Shown here in pieces: positions 44,828 to 55,755 of a stretch of 64,000 nt of DNA (position 1 is the first letter of the stretch; each line of letters begins with the position of its first letter). Origin of the DNA: Azospirillum oleiclasticum. GTDB lineage: Bacteria > Pseudomonadota > Alphaproteobacteria > Azospirillales > Azospirillaceae. The DNA is taken from contig NZ_JABFFR010000032.1 in NCBI RefSeq assembly GCF_013423485.1, forward strand, positions 93,804 to 157,803, written 5' to 3'. The notes below the pieces were generated by a model, which was given only the letters and a program-made list of their open reading frames with translations, was not told where the DNA came from and made no database searches. Both the position numbers and the translations under genes were made by a program.

Positions 44828-46090
44828 ATGTCCGCTGCCGACAGCGATGCCCTGCGACCGTCCGCCCTGCGTGATGACGATCCGCTGGCGGCGATCGTCG
44901 ATCTGAACGAACGGCTGTTCTTCGCCCGCGACCTGCCGGCCGTGATCGCCGTCCTGCGCAACGTGGTGCGCCGCATGACGGGCGCCGACGGCATCACCAT
45001 CGTGCTGCGCGACGGCGACCTGTGCCATTACGTCGAAGAGGACGCGATCAGCCCGCTGTGGAAGGGACAGCGGTTTCCCATGCACACCTGCATCTCGGGC
45101 TGGGCGATGCTGACCGGCCAGGCCGCGGTCATCCCGGACATCTACGCCGACCCGCGCATTCCGCATGACGCCTACCGGCCCACCTTCGTGAAGAGCCTCG
45201 TCATGGTGCCCGTCGGCGCGCCCGATCCGATCGCCGCCATCGGCGCCTACTGGGCGACGCGACACACGCCCGATCCGGATGCCGTCGCCCGGCTGCGGGC
45301 CGTTGCCCGCTCGGCGGCCCTGGCGCTGTCCAACGTCCGCCTTCTCGAATCATTGCAGGGAACCGCCGAAGCCGCGCAGGCCCGGGCCATGGAGGTGGTG
45401 CGGGCGAACGCGGCGCGCACCCGTCTTCTGGCGGCGCTGAACCATGACCTGCGCCAGCCGATCCATGCGCTGACCCTCGCCACCGACGCCCTGTCGCGCC
45501 AGGTGACCGGCCGCGACGCGGCCTACGTGACGACGATGAAGCATTGTTTGGGCGTCGCGAGGCGCCTGCTGGAAGGCGTTCAGGACCTGGTGCGGATGGA
45601 CGACGGCACGGTCGCCGTCCGGCTCGAAGACGTCCCGGTGGATGATCTGGCGACGCACGCCGAGGCGACCTTCCGGCTGGCCGCCGAAGCCAAGGGGCTG
45701 CGCTGGCACCTGGAAGGGGTCGGCGGCGGCCTGATGGTGCGGACGGACCGGCTGATCGCGTCGCGCATCCTCCACAACCTCATCGACAACGCCATCAAAT
45801 ACACCGACCGGGGTGACATCCGGGTCGTGTGCCGCACCGCCGGCGACTGGCTGTGGATCGATGTCCGCGATTCCGGCCGTGGCATTCCGGAGAGCGCGCT
45901 GGCCGACGTCTTCGAGGAGTTCTACCGCGTGGAAACCGGGGACGGCATCGGCGGCCTCGGCCTCGGACTGTTCATCGTGAAGGCGCTGGCGGACCGCCTC
46001 GGCCACCCCATCACCGCGGAGTCCCGCCTCGGTGTCGGAACCACGATCAGCGTCGCCCTGCCGCGGGTCCCCGGTCCGCCGGCCGGCTGA
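44828..46090 (+). CDS. Cytoplasmic GAF-domain sensor histidine kinase
   Basis: From ATG 44828 the product has 420 residues: a GAF domain (about 25-175, with ADGITIVLRDGDLCHYVEE and CISGWAMLTGQAAVIPDIYAD), a HisKA domain with His206 in LNHDLRQPIHAL and an ATPase domain (NLIDNAIKYTDRG, DSGRGIPESAL, GGLGLGLFIV). No membrane segment is seen. The HDLRQP motif is typical of a kinase class found in hybrid and cytoplasmic sensors. The GAF Cys and His residues could bind a cofactor. AGGA lies upstream; an earlier ATG at 44804 is an alternative. Confidence 0.9.
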   Translation: MSAADSDALRPSALRDDDPLAAIVDLNERLFFARDLPAVIAVLRNVVRRMTGADGITIVLRDGDLCHYVEEDAISPLWKGQRFPMHTCISGWAMLTGQAAVIPDIYADPRIPHDAYRPTFVKSLVMVPVGAPDPIAAIGAYWATRHTPDPDAVARLRAVARSAALALSNVRLLESLQGTAEAAQARAMEVVRANAARTRLLAALNHDLRQPIHALTLATDALSRQVTGRDAAYVTTMKHCLGVARRLLEGVQDLVRMDDGTVAVRLEDVPVDDLATHAEATFRLAAEAKGLRWHLEGVGGGLMVRTDRLIASRILHNLIDNAIKYTDRGDIRVVCRTAGDWLWIDVRDSGRGIPESALADVFEEFYRVETGDGIGGLGLGLFIVKALADRLGHPITAESRLGVGTTISVALPRVPGPPAG

Positions 46091-46111
46091 TCGCCGGTCC
46101 GCCGGAGACCA

Positions 46112-47245
46112 TCACGTCAGGTGCTGGCGGCGCAGGTAGTCCTCGCTCTGCATCTCCATCAGGCGGCTGACGGTGCGCTCGAACTCGAAGGCGTGGGTGC
46201 CTTCGGGGTAGAGGCGTTCGGGCGGGGCGTCGGCGGCGGCGACCACGTTGACCTTGTGCTCGTACAGCTCGTCGATCAGCGTCATGAAGCGCTTGGCCTC
46301 GTTGCGCCGCTCGTCGCTCATCTTCGGGATCTCGTCGATCAGCACCGTGTGGTAATGGGTGGCGAGCGCGATGTAGTCGGCGGCGCCGAAGGGCTTGCCG
46401 CAGAGATCCCAGAAATTCACCCAGGCCACGCCCTTGGCCGCCCGCTCGATGTCCACCCGGCGGCCGTGCACCAGCAGATGGGTGGGGCAGGCGGGCACGC
46501 CGTCGGTCAGCCCGGCGAAGACCTCGCGCATGCGCTCGTCGGTGGCGGGACCGAGTGGCCAGTGGTAGACCGGCTTGCCCGACAGCCGGTCGAGCCGGTA
46601 GTCCACCGGCCCTTCCAGCGCCAGCACGTCCAGCTTCTCCTTCAACAGCGCGATGAAGGGAAGGAACAGGTCGCGCTGCAGCCCGTCCTTGTAGAGCTGG
46701 TCGGGCGGCCAGTTGCTGGTCGCCACCACCACCACCCCCAGCTCGAACAGGCTGGTGAACAGCCGGCCCAGGATCATCGCGTCGGCGATGTTGGTGACGT
46801 GGAACTCGTCGAAGCAGAGCAGCCACGCCTCGTCCGCCAGCCGGCGGGCCAGCTCGGGGATGGCGTCGTCGGCGTCCTTGGCCTGGCCGCGGGTGGCTTC
46901 CCGGTGCTGGTGGATGCGCTCGTGCACCTCCAGCATGAACTCGTGGAAATGGACGCGGCGCTTGCGCTCGACCGGGGCGGTCTCGAAGAACAGGTCCATC
47001 AGCATGGACTTTCCCCGCCCGACCCCGCCATACATGTAGAGCCCCTGCGGGGCCGGGTCGGGGCGGCGGGCCAGCCCCAGCCGCTCGCGCCAGCTGCCAC
47101 GCGCCGACGGCGCCTGCGGGCGGTAGTTCCTCAGCGCCTGATACAGGCTCTGCAGCTTCTCGGCGGCCAGGGCTTGGTCCGGATCGGGACGCAACGTGCC
47201 GGTGCCGCGCTTGGCGCGATAGAGCGAAAGCGGTCCTTCGGGCAT
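46112..47245 (-). CDS. zapE: Cell division ATPase ZapE / AFG1 family
   Basis: The 377 residues contain Walker A GGVGRGKSML, Walker B LLCFDEFHVT and the later VVVVATSNWPPDQLYKDGLQR and SRLMEMQSEDYL typical of ZapE/AFG1. ZapE binds FtsZ and is needed for division under stress; the mitochondrial AFG1 handles respiratory chain proteins. ATG 47245 (MPEGPLSLYRAKRG) is chosen; the frame is open upstream without homology. Convergent with the GAF kinase. Confidence 0.93.
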   Translation of the reverse strand: MPEGPLSLYRAKRGTGTLRPDPDQALAAEKLQSLYQALRNYRPQAPSARGSWRERLGLARRPDPAPQGLYMYGGVGRGKSMLMDLFFETAPVERKRRVHFHEFMLEVHERIHQHREATRGQAKDADDAIPELARRLADEAWLLCFDEFHVTNIADAMILGRLFTSLFELGVVVVATSNWPPDQLYKDGLQRDLFLPFIALLKEKLDVLALEGPVDYRLDRLSGKPVYHWPLGPATDERMREVFAGLTDGVPACPTHLLVHGRRVDIERAAKGVAWVNFWDLCGKPFGAADYIALATHYHTVLIDEIPKMSDERRNEAKRFMTLIDELYEHKVNVVAAADAPPERLYPEGTHAFEFERTVSRLMEMQSEDYLRRQHLT

Positions 47246-47481
47246 GGGCGGCTGGCTGGTCCGGGCGGCGGAAGCGGGCGTGTGGGCTCTACCTATCGCA
47301 GGACGGCCCCCGGAGCAACGTCGCCGGCGCCTCATGGGCCCGACGCGTGGGCCAAGTGTCGCAGTTGTATGAGCCGGGGCAAACACGTTACAAAATGATA
47401 CAACGATCGGGCTAGACCGTCCGGGAAAGCGGCCGATGCGGGTCGCGCCTCCGGACCGGCCGGGACCACGGCGTGAGGTTG

Positions 47482-49653
<2,172 letters not shown>

Positions 49654-49850
49654 AGCGGCGGCCGGCCCCGGCTTCGCCGAATGCGATGCAGTTTGCAAAC
49701 GCCCTATCGATCTGCGGGTCCGCCACCGGACGGCCGGGCGATGGAAGGCTTGTCCCACGGCCCCCTGCCGCCGGTCCGGATCCGGCACGCCGCTTGCTCC
49801 CCGCCGACCCAGGGCGGTTCGGCACCGCATGGGCGACGGCAAGGGACGAC

Positions 49851-50858
49851 GTGAACACGATGATGCTGCAAGACGGACAACGTCCTCACCCAGGGCCCGA
49901 CCAGAGTTCGGGTGTTGCGGAGGCCGGGGTCGCTCCCGAACCCCACTTCGGTCATCACGCCCGCATCCTGGTGGTCGATGACCAGAAGCTTCTCAACCGC
50001 TTCATCTGCCGGACGCTCCAGAACGACGCCACCTGCTACTCGGCCCACGACGGCGAGAGCGCGCTGGCGATGTGCCGGGAGCATCTTCCGGATCTCGTCC
50101 TGCTCGACGTGGAACTGCCGGACATGGATGGCTATCGGGTGTGCCGTCTCCTCAAGGCCGATCCCCGGACGCGCAACATCCCGGTGATCTTCGCCACCGG
50201 CAATCTCGACCCCGACGACGAGGTGAAGGGCTTCGAGGCGGGTGCCGTGGATTTCATCCACAAGCCGATCAACCCGGCGATCACCCGCGCCCGCGTCAAC
50301 ACCCAGCTCACGCTGAAACGGCAGATCGACGCGCTGCGCCGGGCACTGGCGATGGACGGCCTGACCGGAGTCGCGAACCGCGACGCCTTCGATCGGGAGC
50401 TGGCCTCGCTGTGGGATCAGGACGCGCGCGACGGGCGGCCCCTGTCCCTGATCATGGTCGATGTCGATTCCTTCCGGGCGTACAACGACGCGTACGGGCA
50501 GGCCGCCGGCGACACCTGCCTGCAGCGGGTGGCGGGCGCCATCCGGGGGCAGATCCACCGGTCCCAGGACCTCGCGGCCCGGTACGGTGGCGGGCTGTTC
50601 GCCTGCCTGCTCCGCGACACCGATGCCGACGGCGCGGCCTCGGTCGCCGCGACGATCCTGCTCGCGATCCGCAATCTCGGGATCGAGCGCGCCGGCCCTG
50701 ATGCCGACGGTATCGTGACGGCGAACCTGGGGGTGGCCACCGCGATTCCCTCCCCCGGAACGTCGCCGGACGCGCTGATCGCCGAGGTGCAGCGGTACCT
50801 CGGCATCGCGAAGTCCCTGGGCCGCGGCTGCATGATCACCGCGGCGGATGCCGTGTGA
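49851..50858 (+). CDS. Response regulator with degenerate GGDEF domain
   Basis: The 335 residues have a receiver domain (about 30-145; ARILVVDDQKLLN, phospho-acceptor Asp86 in LLDVELPDMDG, then IFATG and HKPINP) and a GGDEF-type domain (about 165-330; DGLTGVANRDAFDREL, LIMVDVDSF). The signature GG(D/E)EF is replaced by GGGLF (246-250, in ARYGGGLFACLL), so diguanylate cyclase activity should be absent; it may bind GTP or c-di-GMP or serve as an interaction domain. GTG 49851 is chosen because AAGGGA stands 5 nt upstream. Likely partner is the kinase upstream. Confidence 0.88.
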   Translation: MNTMMLQDGQRPHPGPDQSSGVAEAGVAPEPHFGHHARILVVDDQKLLNRFICRTLQNDATCYSAHDGESALAMCREHLPDLVLLDVELPDMDGYRVCRLLKADPRTRNIPVIFATGNLDPDDEVKGFEAGAVDFIHKPINPAITRARVNTQLTLKRQIDALRRALAMDGLTGVANRDAFDRELASLWDQDARDGRPLSLIMVDVDSFRAYNDAYGQAAGDTCLQRVAGAIRGQIHRSQDLAARYGGGLFACLLRDTDADGAASVAATILLAIRNLGIERAGPDADGIVTANLGVATAIPSPGTSPDALIAEVQRYLGIAKSLGRGCMITAADAV

Positions 50859-50891
50859 CCACCGGCCCGTGAACGTCCACCCCGGCGAGGA

Positions 50892-51833
50892 TCAGCGGGC
50901 GGTGCCGGCATAGGGGTGGCGGGCGATCCAGTGGCGGGCGATGTCGATGCGCCGCGCCACCCACACCCGGTCATGCGCGCGCACATGGTCCAGGAAGCGC
51001 GCCAGCGCCGCGGCACGACCGGGCCGGCCGACCAGCCGGCAGTGCAGCCCCACCGACATCATGCGCGGCGTCTCCGCCCCCTCCTCGTACAGCGTATCGA
51101 AGCTGTCCTTCAGGTAGGTGAAGAACTGGTCGCCGCTGTTGAAGCCCTGGTTGGTGGCGAAGCGCATGTCGTTGGCGTCCAGCGTGTAGGGCACGATGAG
51201 CTGGGGACGGCCATGCGCGTCGTCCCAATAGGGCAGGTCGTCGGCGTAGCTGTCGGCGTCGTAGAGGAAGCCGCCCTCCTCCACCACCAGCCGCCGCGTG
51301 TTGGGCGAGCAGCGGCCGAGGTACCAGCCGAGCGGCCGTTCCCCGGTGACGCGGGTGTGCACCTCGATGGCGCGCAGCATGTGCTCGCGCTCCACCGCCT
51401 CGGGCAGGTGCTGGTAATCGATCCAGCGCCAGCCGTGGGTAGCGATCTCCCACCCCGCGGCCTTCATCGCCTCCACCGCCGCCGGGTTGCGCTCCAGCGC
51501 CATGGCGACGCCGTAGACGGTGACGGGCATGGCGCGTTCGGAGAACAGCCGGTGCAGCCGCCAGAAGCCGGCGCGGCTGCCGTACTCGTAGATCGACTCC
51601 ATGTTCATGTGCCGCATGCCGGCGATCGGCTGGGCGCCGACGATCTCCGACAGGAAGGCTTCGGAGGCGGGATCCCCGTGCAGGACGCAGTTCTCCCCGC
51701 CCTCCTCGTAATTGATCACGAACTGCACGGCCACGCGCGCCCCGCCCGGCCAGTCGGCCTTCGGCGGGCGGGAGCCGTAGCCGACGAGGTCGCGGGGATA
51801 GGGGGTGCCGCCCATCATTGTGGCGTCCGTCAT
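50892..51833 (-). CDS. puuE: Allantoinase PuuE (polysaccharide deacetylase family)
   Basis: PuuE hydrolyses allantoin to allantoate without a metal, in purine breakdown. The 313 residues show YPRDLVGYGSRPPKADWPGGARVAVQFVINYEEGGENCVLHGD, MNMESIYEYGSRAGFWRLHRLF and the deacetylase-like HGWRWIDYQ, as in the family; the usual length is reached. No other ureide genes are near. A conserved metal-free deacetylase relative acting on another amide is the alternative. Confidence 0.92.
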   Translation of the reverse strand: MTDATMMGGTPYPRDLVGYGSRPPKADWPGGARVAVQFVINYEEGGENCVLHGDPASEAFLSEIVGAQPIAGMRHMNMESIYEYGSRAGFWRLHRLFSERAMPVTVYGVAMALERNPAAVEAMKAAGWEIATHGWRWIDYQHLPEAVEREHMLRAIEVHTRVTGERPLGWYLGRCSPNTRRLVVEEGGFLYDADSYADDLPYWDDAHGRPQLIVPYTLDANDMRFATNQGFNSGDQFFTYLKDSFDTLYEEGAETPRMMSVGLHCRLVGRPGRAAALARFLDHVRAHDRVWVARRIDIARHWIARHPYAGTAR

Positions 51834-51943
51834 CGTGGTGTCCTTCCGTCGGATCCGGCCAGCGCCGGAGGCCGCAAGGATACACCGGGGCGCACCCCGC
51901 CCTTCAACCGGATCCTGCGCGCGCCAGTGGCGTCAGGGCGGCG

Positions 51944-52537
51944 TCAGGGCCGCGCCGCCTCGTCCGCCTTGTCGGAGGCCTTCGTGCCGGCGGCCGTCCC
52001 CTCCGGGATCTGGTGGCGCAGGATGGTGGGCGTCTGCAGCGCGCTGAACAGCAGGGTCAGCGGCATGATGCCGAACACCTTGAAGTTGACCCAGGCGTCG
52101 GTGGTCATGCTGCGCCAGACCACCTCGTTCAGCACCGCCAGCACCACGAAGAACCACGCCCAGCGGATCCCGAGGATGCGCCACCCCTCCTCGGTCAGCG
52201 CCATCACCGCGCCCAGCAGATGCTTCAGCACGTTGCGGCGCAGGATGTGGGCGGTGAACAGGACGGTGGCGAACAGCAGGTTGACCAGCGTCGGCTTCAG
52301 CTTGATGAACAGGTCGTCGTTCAGCCACAGCGTCAGTCCGCCGAACAGCATGACGAAGCCGGCGCCAACCACCGGCATGACCGGCACCTTGCGCTCGACA
52401 TGCCAGGACACCAGCACCGAGACGGTGGTGGCGGCCATGAACACGGCGGTGCCGGTCATGATGCCGGCCTGCGAGTTGGCGATGAAGAAGGCGGCCAGGG
52501 GGCCGGCTTCGATGATGAGGCGGGCGAGCGGGTTCAT
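51944..52537 (-). CDS. yciB: Inner membrane septation protein YciB/IspZ
   Basis: The 197 residues make five or six membrane helices with the family patterns EAGPLAAFFIANSQ, GGLTLWLNDDLFIKLKPTLVNLLFA and WAWFFVVLAVLNEVVWR. YciB is needed for normal septum and envelope formation. The C-terminal 25 residues are polar and variable. It is a single gene between puuE and a small unknown gene. Confidence 0.93.
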   Translation of the reverse strand: MNPLARLIIEAGPLAAFFIANSQAGIMTGTAVFMAATTVSVLVSWHVERKVPVMPVVGAGFVMLFGGLTLWLNDDLFIKLKPTLVNLLFATVLFTAHILRRNVLKHLLGAVMALTEEGWRILGIRWAWFFVVLAVLNEVVWRSMTTDAWVNFKVFGIMPLTLLFSALQTPTILRHQIPEGTAAGTKASDKADEAARP

Positions 52538-52606
52538 GAACCTGACATAACCCGAACCGTGCCGCGGTTAAAGGGCCGCGTTGGTCCACCCGCCTTCCGG
52601 ACGTGC

Positions 52607-52825
52607 TCAAAAGGGTTTGCGGACGTTGGTCGAAACCGCCGGATCGCCGCCCACCTCCGCCTCGCGCTCGTCCGGCTTGCGGCCGATCTTGCGGTTCGCC
52701 TCGGTCACCGTTCGGCGGTCGGGGCTGTCGTAAAGGCGTTCGGCGTCTTCGGCGTTCTCCTTCGGCGATCGGCGGAGCGCCTCGGTGAAGGGGCTCTTCG
52801 GTTCGGGCATGCGGCGGTCGTTCAT
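52607..52825 (-). CDS. Small hydrophilic protein of unknown function
   Basis: The 72-residue product (MNDRRMPEPKSPFTEALRR...) is highly charged, probably disordered, with no cysteine or membrane part. GGGAG stands 5 nt before ATG 52825. No family recognised. It lies 69 nt upstream of yciB on the same strand and could share its transcript. Confidence 0.6.
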   Translation of the reverse strand: MNDRRMPEPKSPFTEALRRSPKENAEDAERLYDSPDRRTVTEANRKIGRKPDEREAEVGGDPAVSTNVRKPF

Positions 52826-52999
52826 GATCACTCCCCGGGGTGGCGGTCACCGCCCCGAAAACCGGCGGGGACCTTGAAGCGTTCCCGCATGCCGACCCCG
52901 CAACCGACGATGGGCGGTCCCAGCAAAACCCCTAGGCAGGGCACGCCGCATCCGATAAAGAAACGGCCAGCCCAACCACCCCGACCGGACGGGAACGCC

Positions 53000-53899
53000 G
53001 TGCAGAACACGACCCGCGACCAATGGCTGGGGAAGGCCCGGACGCTGTCCGAGGCGCTTCCCTACATGCGCCGCTACGCCGGCCGCACCTTCGTGATCAA
53101 GTACGGCGGACACGCCATGGGCGACGCCGGGCTGGCCGAGCTGTTCGCGCGCGACATCGTGCTGCTGAAGCAGGTCGGCATCAACCCGGTGGTGGTGCAC
53201 GGCGGCGGGCCGCAGATCGGCCAGATGCTGAGCCGCCTGAAGATCCAGTCCAGCTTCATCGACGGCCTCCGCGTCACCGACCGGGAGACGGTGGAGATCG
53301 TCGAGATGGTGCTGTCCGGCTCCATCAACAAGCAGATCGTCGCCGCCATCAACGCGGCCGGCGGCCGGTCCGTCGGCATCTCCGGCAAGGACGCGCAGCT
53401 CCTGACCGCCCGCAAGGTCACCCGCACCCAGCGCGACCCCGACAGCAACATCGAGAAGGTGCTGGACCTGGGATTCGTCGGCGAGCCCTACCAGGTCAAC
53501 CCGCAGATCATCGACAGCCTGGTCCAGGCCGACATCATCCCGGTGATCGCCCCCATCGGCTTCGACCGCAACGGCGACACCTACAACATCAACGCCGACA
53601 CCGCGGCCGGCGCCATCGCCGGGGCGCTGGGCGCCACCCGCTTCTTCCTGCTGACCGACGTGGCCGGCGTGCTGGACAAGGAGAAGACCCTGATCCCGCG
53701 CCTGACGCTGGAGCAGGCCCAGGCCTGCATCAAGGACGGCACGGCGTCCGGCGGGATGATCCCGAAGATCGAGACCTGCATCGGCGCCGTCGAGCAGGGG
53801 GTGGACGCGGCGGTCATCCTGGACGGCCGCGTGCCGCACGCTCTGCTGCTGGAAATCTTCACCGAGGGCGGGGCCGGCACGCTGATCGGCCGCGACTAG
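53000..53899 (+). CDS. argB: Acetylglutamate kinase ArgB
   Basis: ArgB phosphorylates N-acetylglutamate in arginine synthesis. The 299 residues begin at GTG 53000 with MQNTTRDQWLGKARTLSEALPYMRRYAG, typical of alphaproteobacterial ArgB. Seen are VIKYGGHAM, VVVHGGGPQIG, NINADTAAGAIAGAL and GGMIPKIETC. The N-terminal helix suggests the hexameric, arginine-inhibited form that PII can regulate; this is family knowledge. The frame is open far upstream by chance. Confidence 0.97.
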   Translation: MQNTTRDQWLGKARTLSEALPYMRRYAGRTFVIKYGGHAMGDAGLAELFARDIVLLKQVGINPVVVHGGGPQIGQMLSRLKIQSSFIDGLRVTDRETVEIVEMVLSGSINKQIVAAINAAGGRSVGISGKDAQLLTARKVTRTQRDPDSNIEKVLDLGFVGEPYQVNPQIIDSLVQADIIPVIAPIGFDRNGDTYNINADTAAGAIAGALGATRFFLLTDVAGVLDKEKTLIPRLTLEQAQACIKDGTASGGMIPKIETCIGAVEQGVDAAVILDGRVPHALLLEIFTEGGAGTLIGRD

Positions 53900-53933
53900 G
53901 GCACACCGCCGGCCCGACAGGAGGGGGGACCCC

Positions 53934-54236
53934 ATGTCCGACCCGCGCAAGGAGCTGATCCGCCAGATGGCGGCCCTGCGCCAGCGGCTCGATCCGAAGG
54001 TGATCGAGCAGGCGAAGATGGCGGTGTTCGGGCAGGTGCCCTATGACCGCGACAACGCCAAGGCGGCGGTCGGCGACTTCCTCGACCGCCGCCGCGACGG
54101 CGGTGCCTTCCGCCGCAAGCTGGAGGAAGCGTTGCGCCAGGAGGGGGACCGGCTCGAGCTGGACGCCCCGCCCGGCGACGACGCCCCCAAGAGCCCGCAG
54201 CCCGTCAAGCCCCGCCGCATCGGCCGGATCGTCTGA
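53934..54236 (+). CDS. Small cytoplasmic protein between argB and corA
   Basis: The 100 residues (MSDPRKELIRQMAALRQRLDPKVIEQ...) are mostly helical with a Pro-rich basic tail (SPQPVKPRRIGR). A strong AGGAGGGGGG lies upstream of ATG 53934. No family recognised. It sits 34 nt after argB and 16 nt before corA, so all three are likely co-transcribed. Confidence 0.75.
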   Translation: MSDPRKELIRQMAALRQRLDPKVIEQAKMAVFGQVPYDRDNAKAAVGDFLDRRRDGGAFRRKLEEALRQEGDRLELDAPPGDDAPKSPQPVKPRRIGRIV

Positions 54237-54252
54237 CCGGCGGGGGCGGCCC

Positions 54253-55236
54253 ATGCTGCATGTCTTCGTCAACGACGGCGGGCGGCTGGTCTGGTCCAAG
54301 GGTGCCGAGACGATGCTCGGCCCCCTGCCCGACAGCGCCGCGTGGCTCGACCTCGTCAACCCGGCACCGGACGAGCGCCACCGGGCCGAGCGGCTGGTCG
54401 GCTTCCCCCTGCCCACCCGCGAGCAGATGGCCGAGATCGAGGAGTCCAGCCGCATCCGCGTGCTGCCCGGCCGCGTGCATCTGACCGTCATGGGGCTGGT
54501 GTGGGCGGACACCGAATCGCCCCGCATCATCCCGGTCAGCTTCGTGCTGACGCCGTCGCACCTCGTCACCGTCCACCACATCGACCCGCAGCCCTTCCTG
54601 GCCTTCCGGCGCAAGGTGTCGCGCGACGGGCTGGCCTCGGCCACCCCCGTCGCAGTGATGGAGGGCGTCGTCGAGGCGATGGTCGAGCGCACCGCGGGCG
54701 TGCTGCGCCGGGTGGCGCTGGAGCTGGACACCATGGGCTCCCGCTCGCTGCACGGCCACACGCTCCGCCCGCGCAGCGAATCCCGCGACGACACCCGCAC
54801 ATTGCGCCGCATCGGACATGCCGGCCATCTGGTGGGCAAGGCGCATGTCAGCCTGACCAGCCTGCGCCGGATGCTGGAATTCCTGGCTGGCGGCGAGGGG
54901 GCGGGCCTCGGCAAGGACTGCCGACGCTGGGCGCGCGCCGCCCTGCTGGACGTCACCGGGCTCGACGAATACGCGCTGTTCCTGACCCAGAAGGTCGGGC
55001 TGCTGCTCGACACCACGCTGGGTCGGATCAACGCCGAGCAGAACGAGATCGTGAAGATCGTCAGCGTCCTGTCGGTCGCCCTGTTCCCGCCGACCCTGGT
55101 CGCCAGCCTCTACGGCATGAACTTCGCGCACATGCCGGAGAAGCACTGGAGCTTCGGCTATCCCTACGCGTTGCTGCTGATGCTGCTGTCGGCGGTGCTG
55201 CCGATGCTGTACTTCAAGCACAAGCGGTGGCTGTAG
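54253..55236 (+). CDS. corA: CorA-family magnesium/divalent cation transporter
   Basis: CorA forms a pentameric Mg2+ (or Co2+, Ni2+, Zn2+) channel. The 327 residues have the long cytoplasmic domain, then two C-terminal membrane helices (VSVLSVALFPPTLVASL and ALLLMLLSAVLPMLYF) joined by the signature YGMNFAHMPE, where GMN is the selectivity motif. The C-terminus is basic (KHKRWL). ATG 54253 gives full length. Confidence 0.93.
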   Translation: MLHVFVNDGGRLVWSKGAETMLGPLPDSAAWLDLVNPAPDERHRAERLVGFPLPTREQMAEIEESSRIRVLPGRVHLTVMGLVWADTESPRIIPVSFVLTPSHLVTVHHIDPQPFLAFRRKVSRDGLASATPVAVMEGVVEAMVERTAGVLRRVALELDTMGSRSLHGHTLRPRSESRDDTRTLRRIGHAGHLVGKAHVSLTSLRRMLEFLAGGEGAGLGKDCRRWARAALLDVTGLDEYALFLTQKVGLLLDTTLGRINAEQNEIVKIVSVLSVALFPPTLVASLYGMNFAHMPEKHWSFGYPYALLLMLLSAVLPMLYFKHKRWL

Positions 55237-55240
55237 GCGC

Positions 55241-55753
55241 TCACAGCGCCAAAAGCACCGCCCAGCCCACCACCACCATGTTGACGGTCAGCGTCATCGC
55301 CATGCCCGGTGCGCGGGCGAAGGGATGGAGGATGTAGCCGGTCCAGAACAGCACCCGGCCGACCACGAACAGCAGCGTGAACAGAGCCGGAAAGCCCAGC
55401 GATTGAAGGGGCAGCAGCGCGCACAGCGCGGTCAGCCCCGGCAGGAAGAGCAGCGTCTGTTCCACCGTGTTGGACAGCGCCCGCTGGCAGACGCGGTAGA
55501 CGCGCGTCTCCGGATCGTCGATGGGATTGAACAGCCGGCACAGGCCGCGGGTGGCGATCACCGCCAGGATCACCAGCAGCAGCACCAGCGCCGGCCACAC
55601 CGACAGCCGCGCCGCCAGCCCCAACCGACCGGCGAGGTCGGCCACGGCAGGCGGCGGGAAAAGCGGGGCCAGCGCCACCATCAGCACCACCGTCACCGCC
55701 ACGGCGACGCCGTTGGCGGCGATCGCGAGGGTGAGGCGGCGGTCGGCCGCCAT
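55241..55753 (-). CDS. MAPEG-family membrane protein
   Basis: The 170 residues contain about four membrane helices; the second half has FNPIDDPETRVYRVCQRALSNTVEQTLLFLPGL and LFVVGRVLFWTGYI, typical of MAPEG (glutathione- and eicosanoid-metabolism) proteins. The bacterial function is unknown. It starts 2 nt after the accA stop on the same strand, hence the same operon; convergent with corA, stops 4 nt apart. Confidence 0.85.
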   Translation of the reverse strand: MAADRRLTLAIAANGVAVAVTVVLMVALAPLFPPPAVADLAGRLGLAARLSVWPALVLLLVILAVIATRGLCRLFNPIDDPETRVYRVCQRALSNTVEQTLLFLPGLTALCALLPLQSLGFPALFTLLFVVGRVLFWTGYILHPFARAPGMAMTLTVNMVVVGWAVLLAL

Positions 55754-55755
55754 GC

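Noticed and set aside
51818..52999. Long in-frame extension upstream of argB
   Set aside because: The frame is open antisense through yciB by chance; ArgB homology begins at the GTG at 53000.
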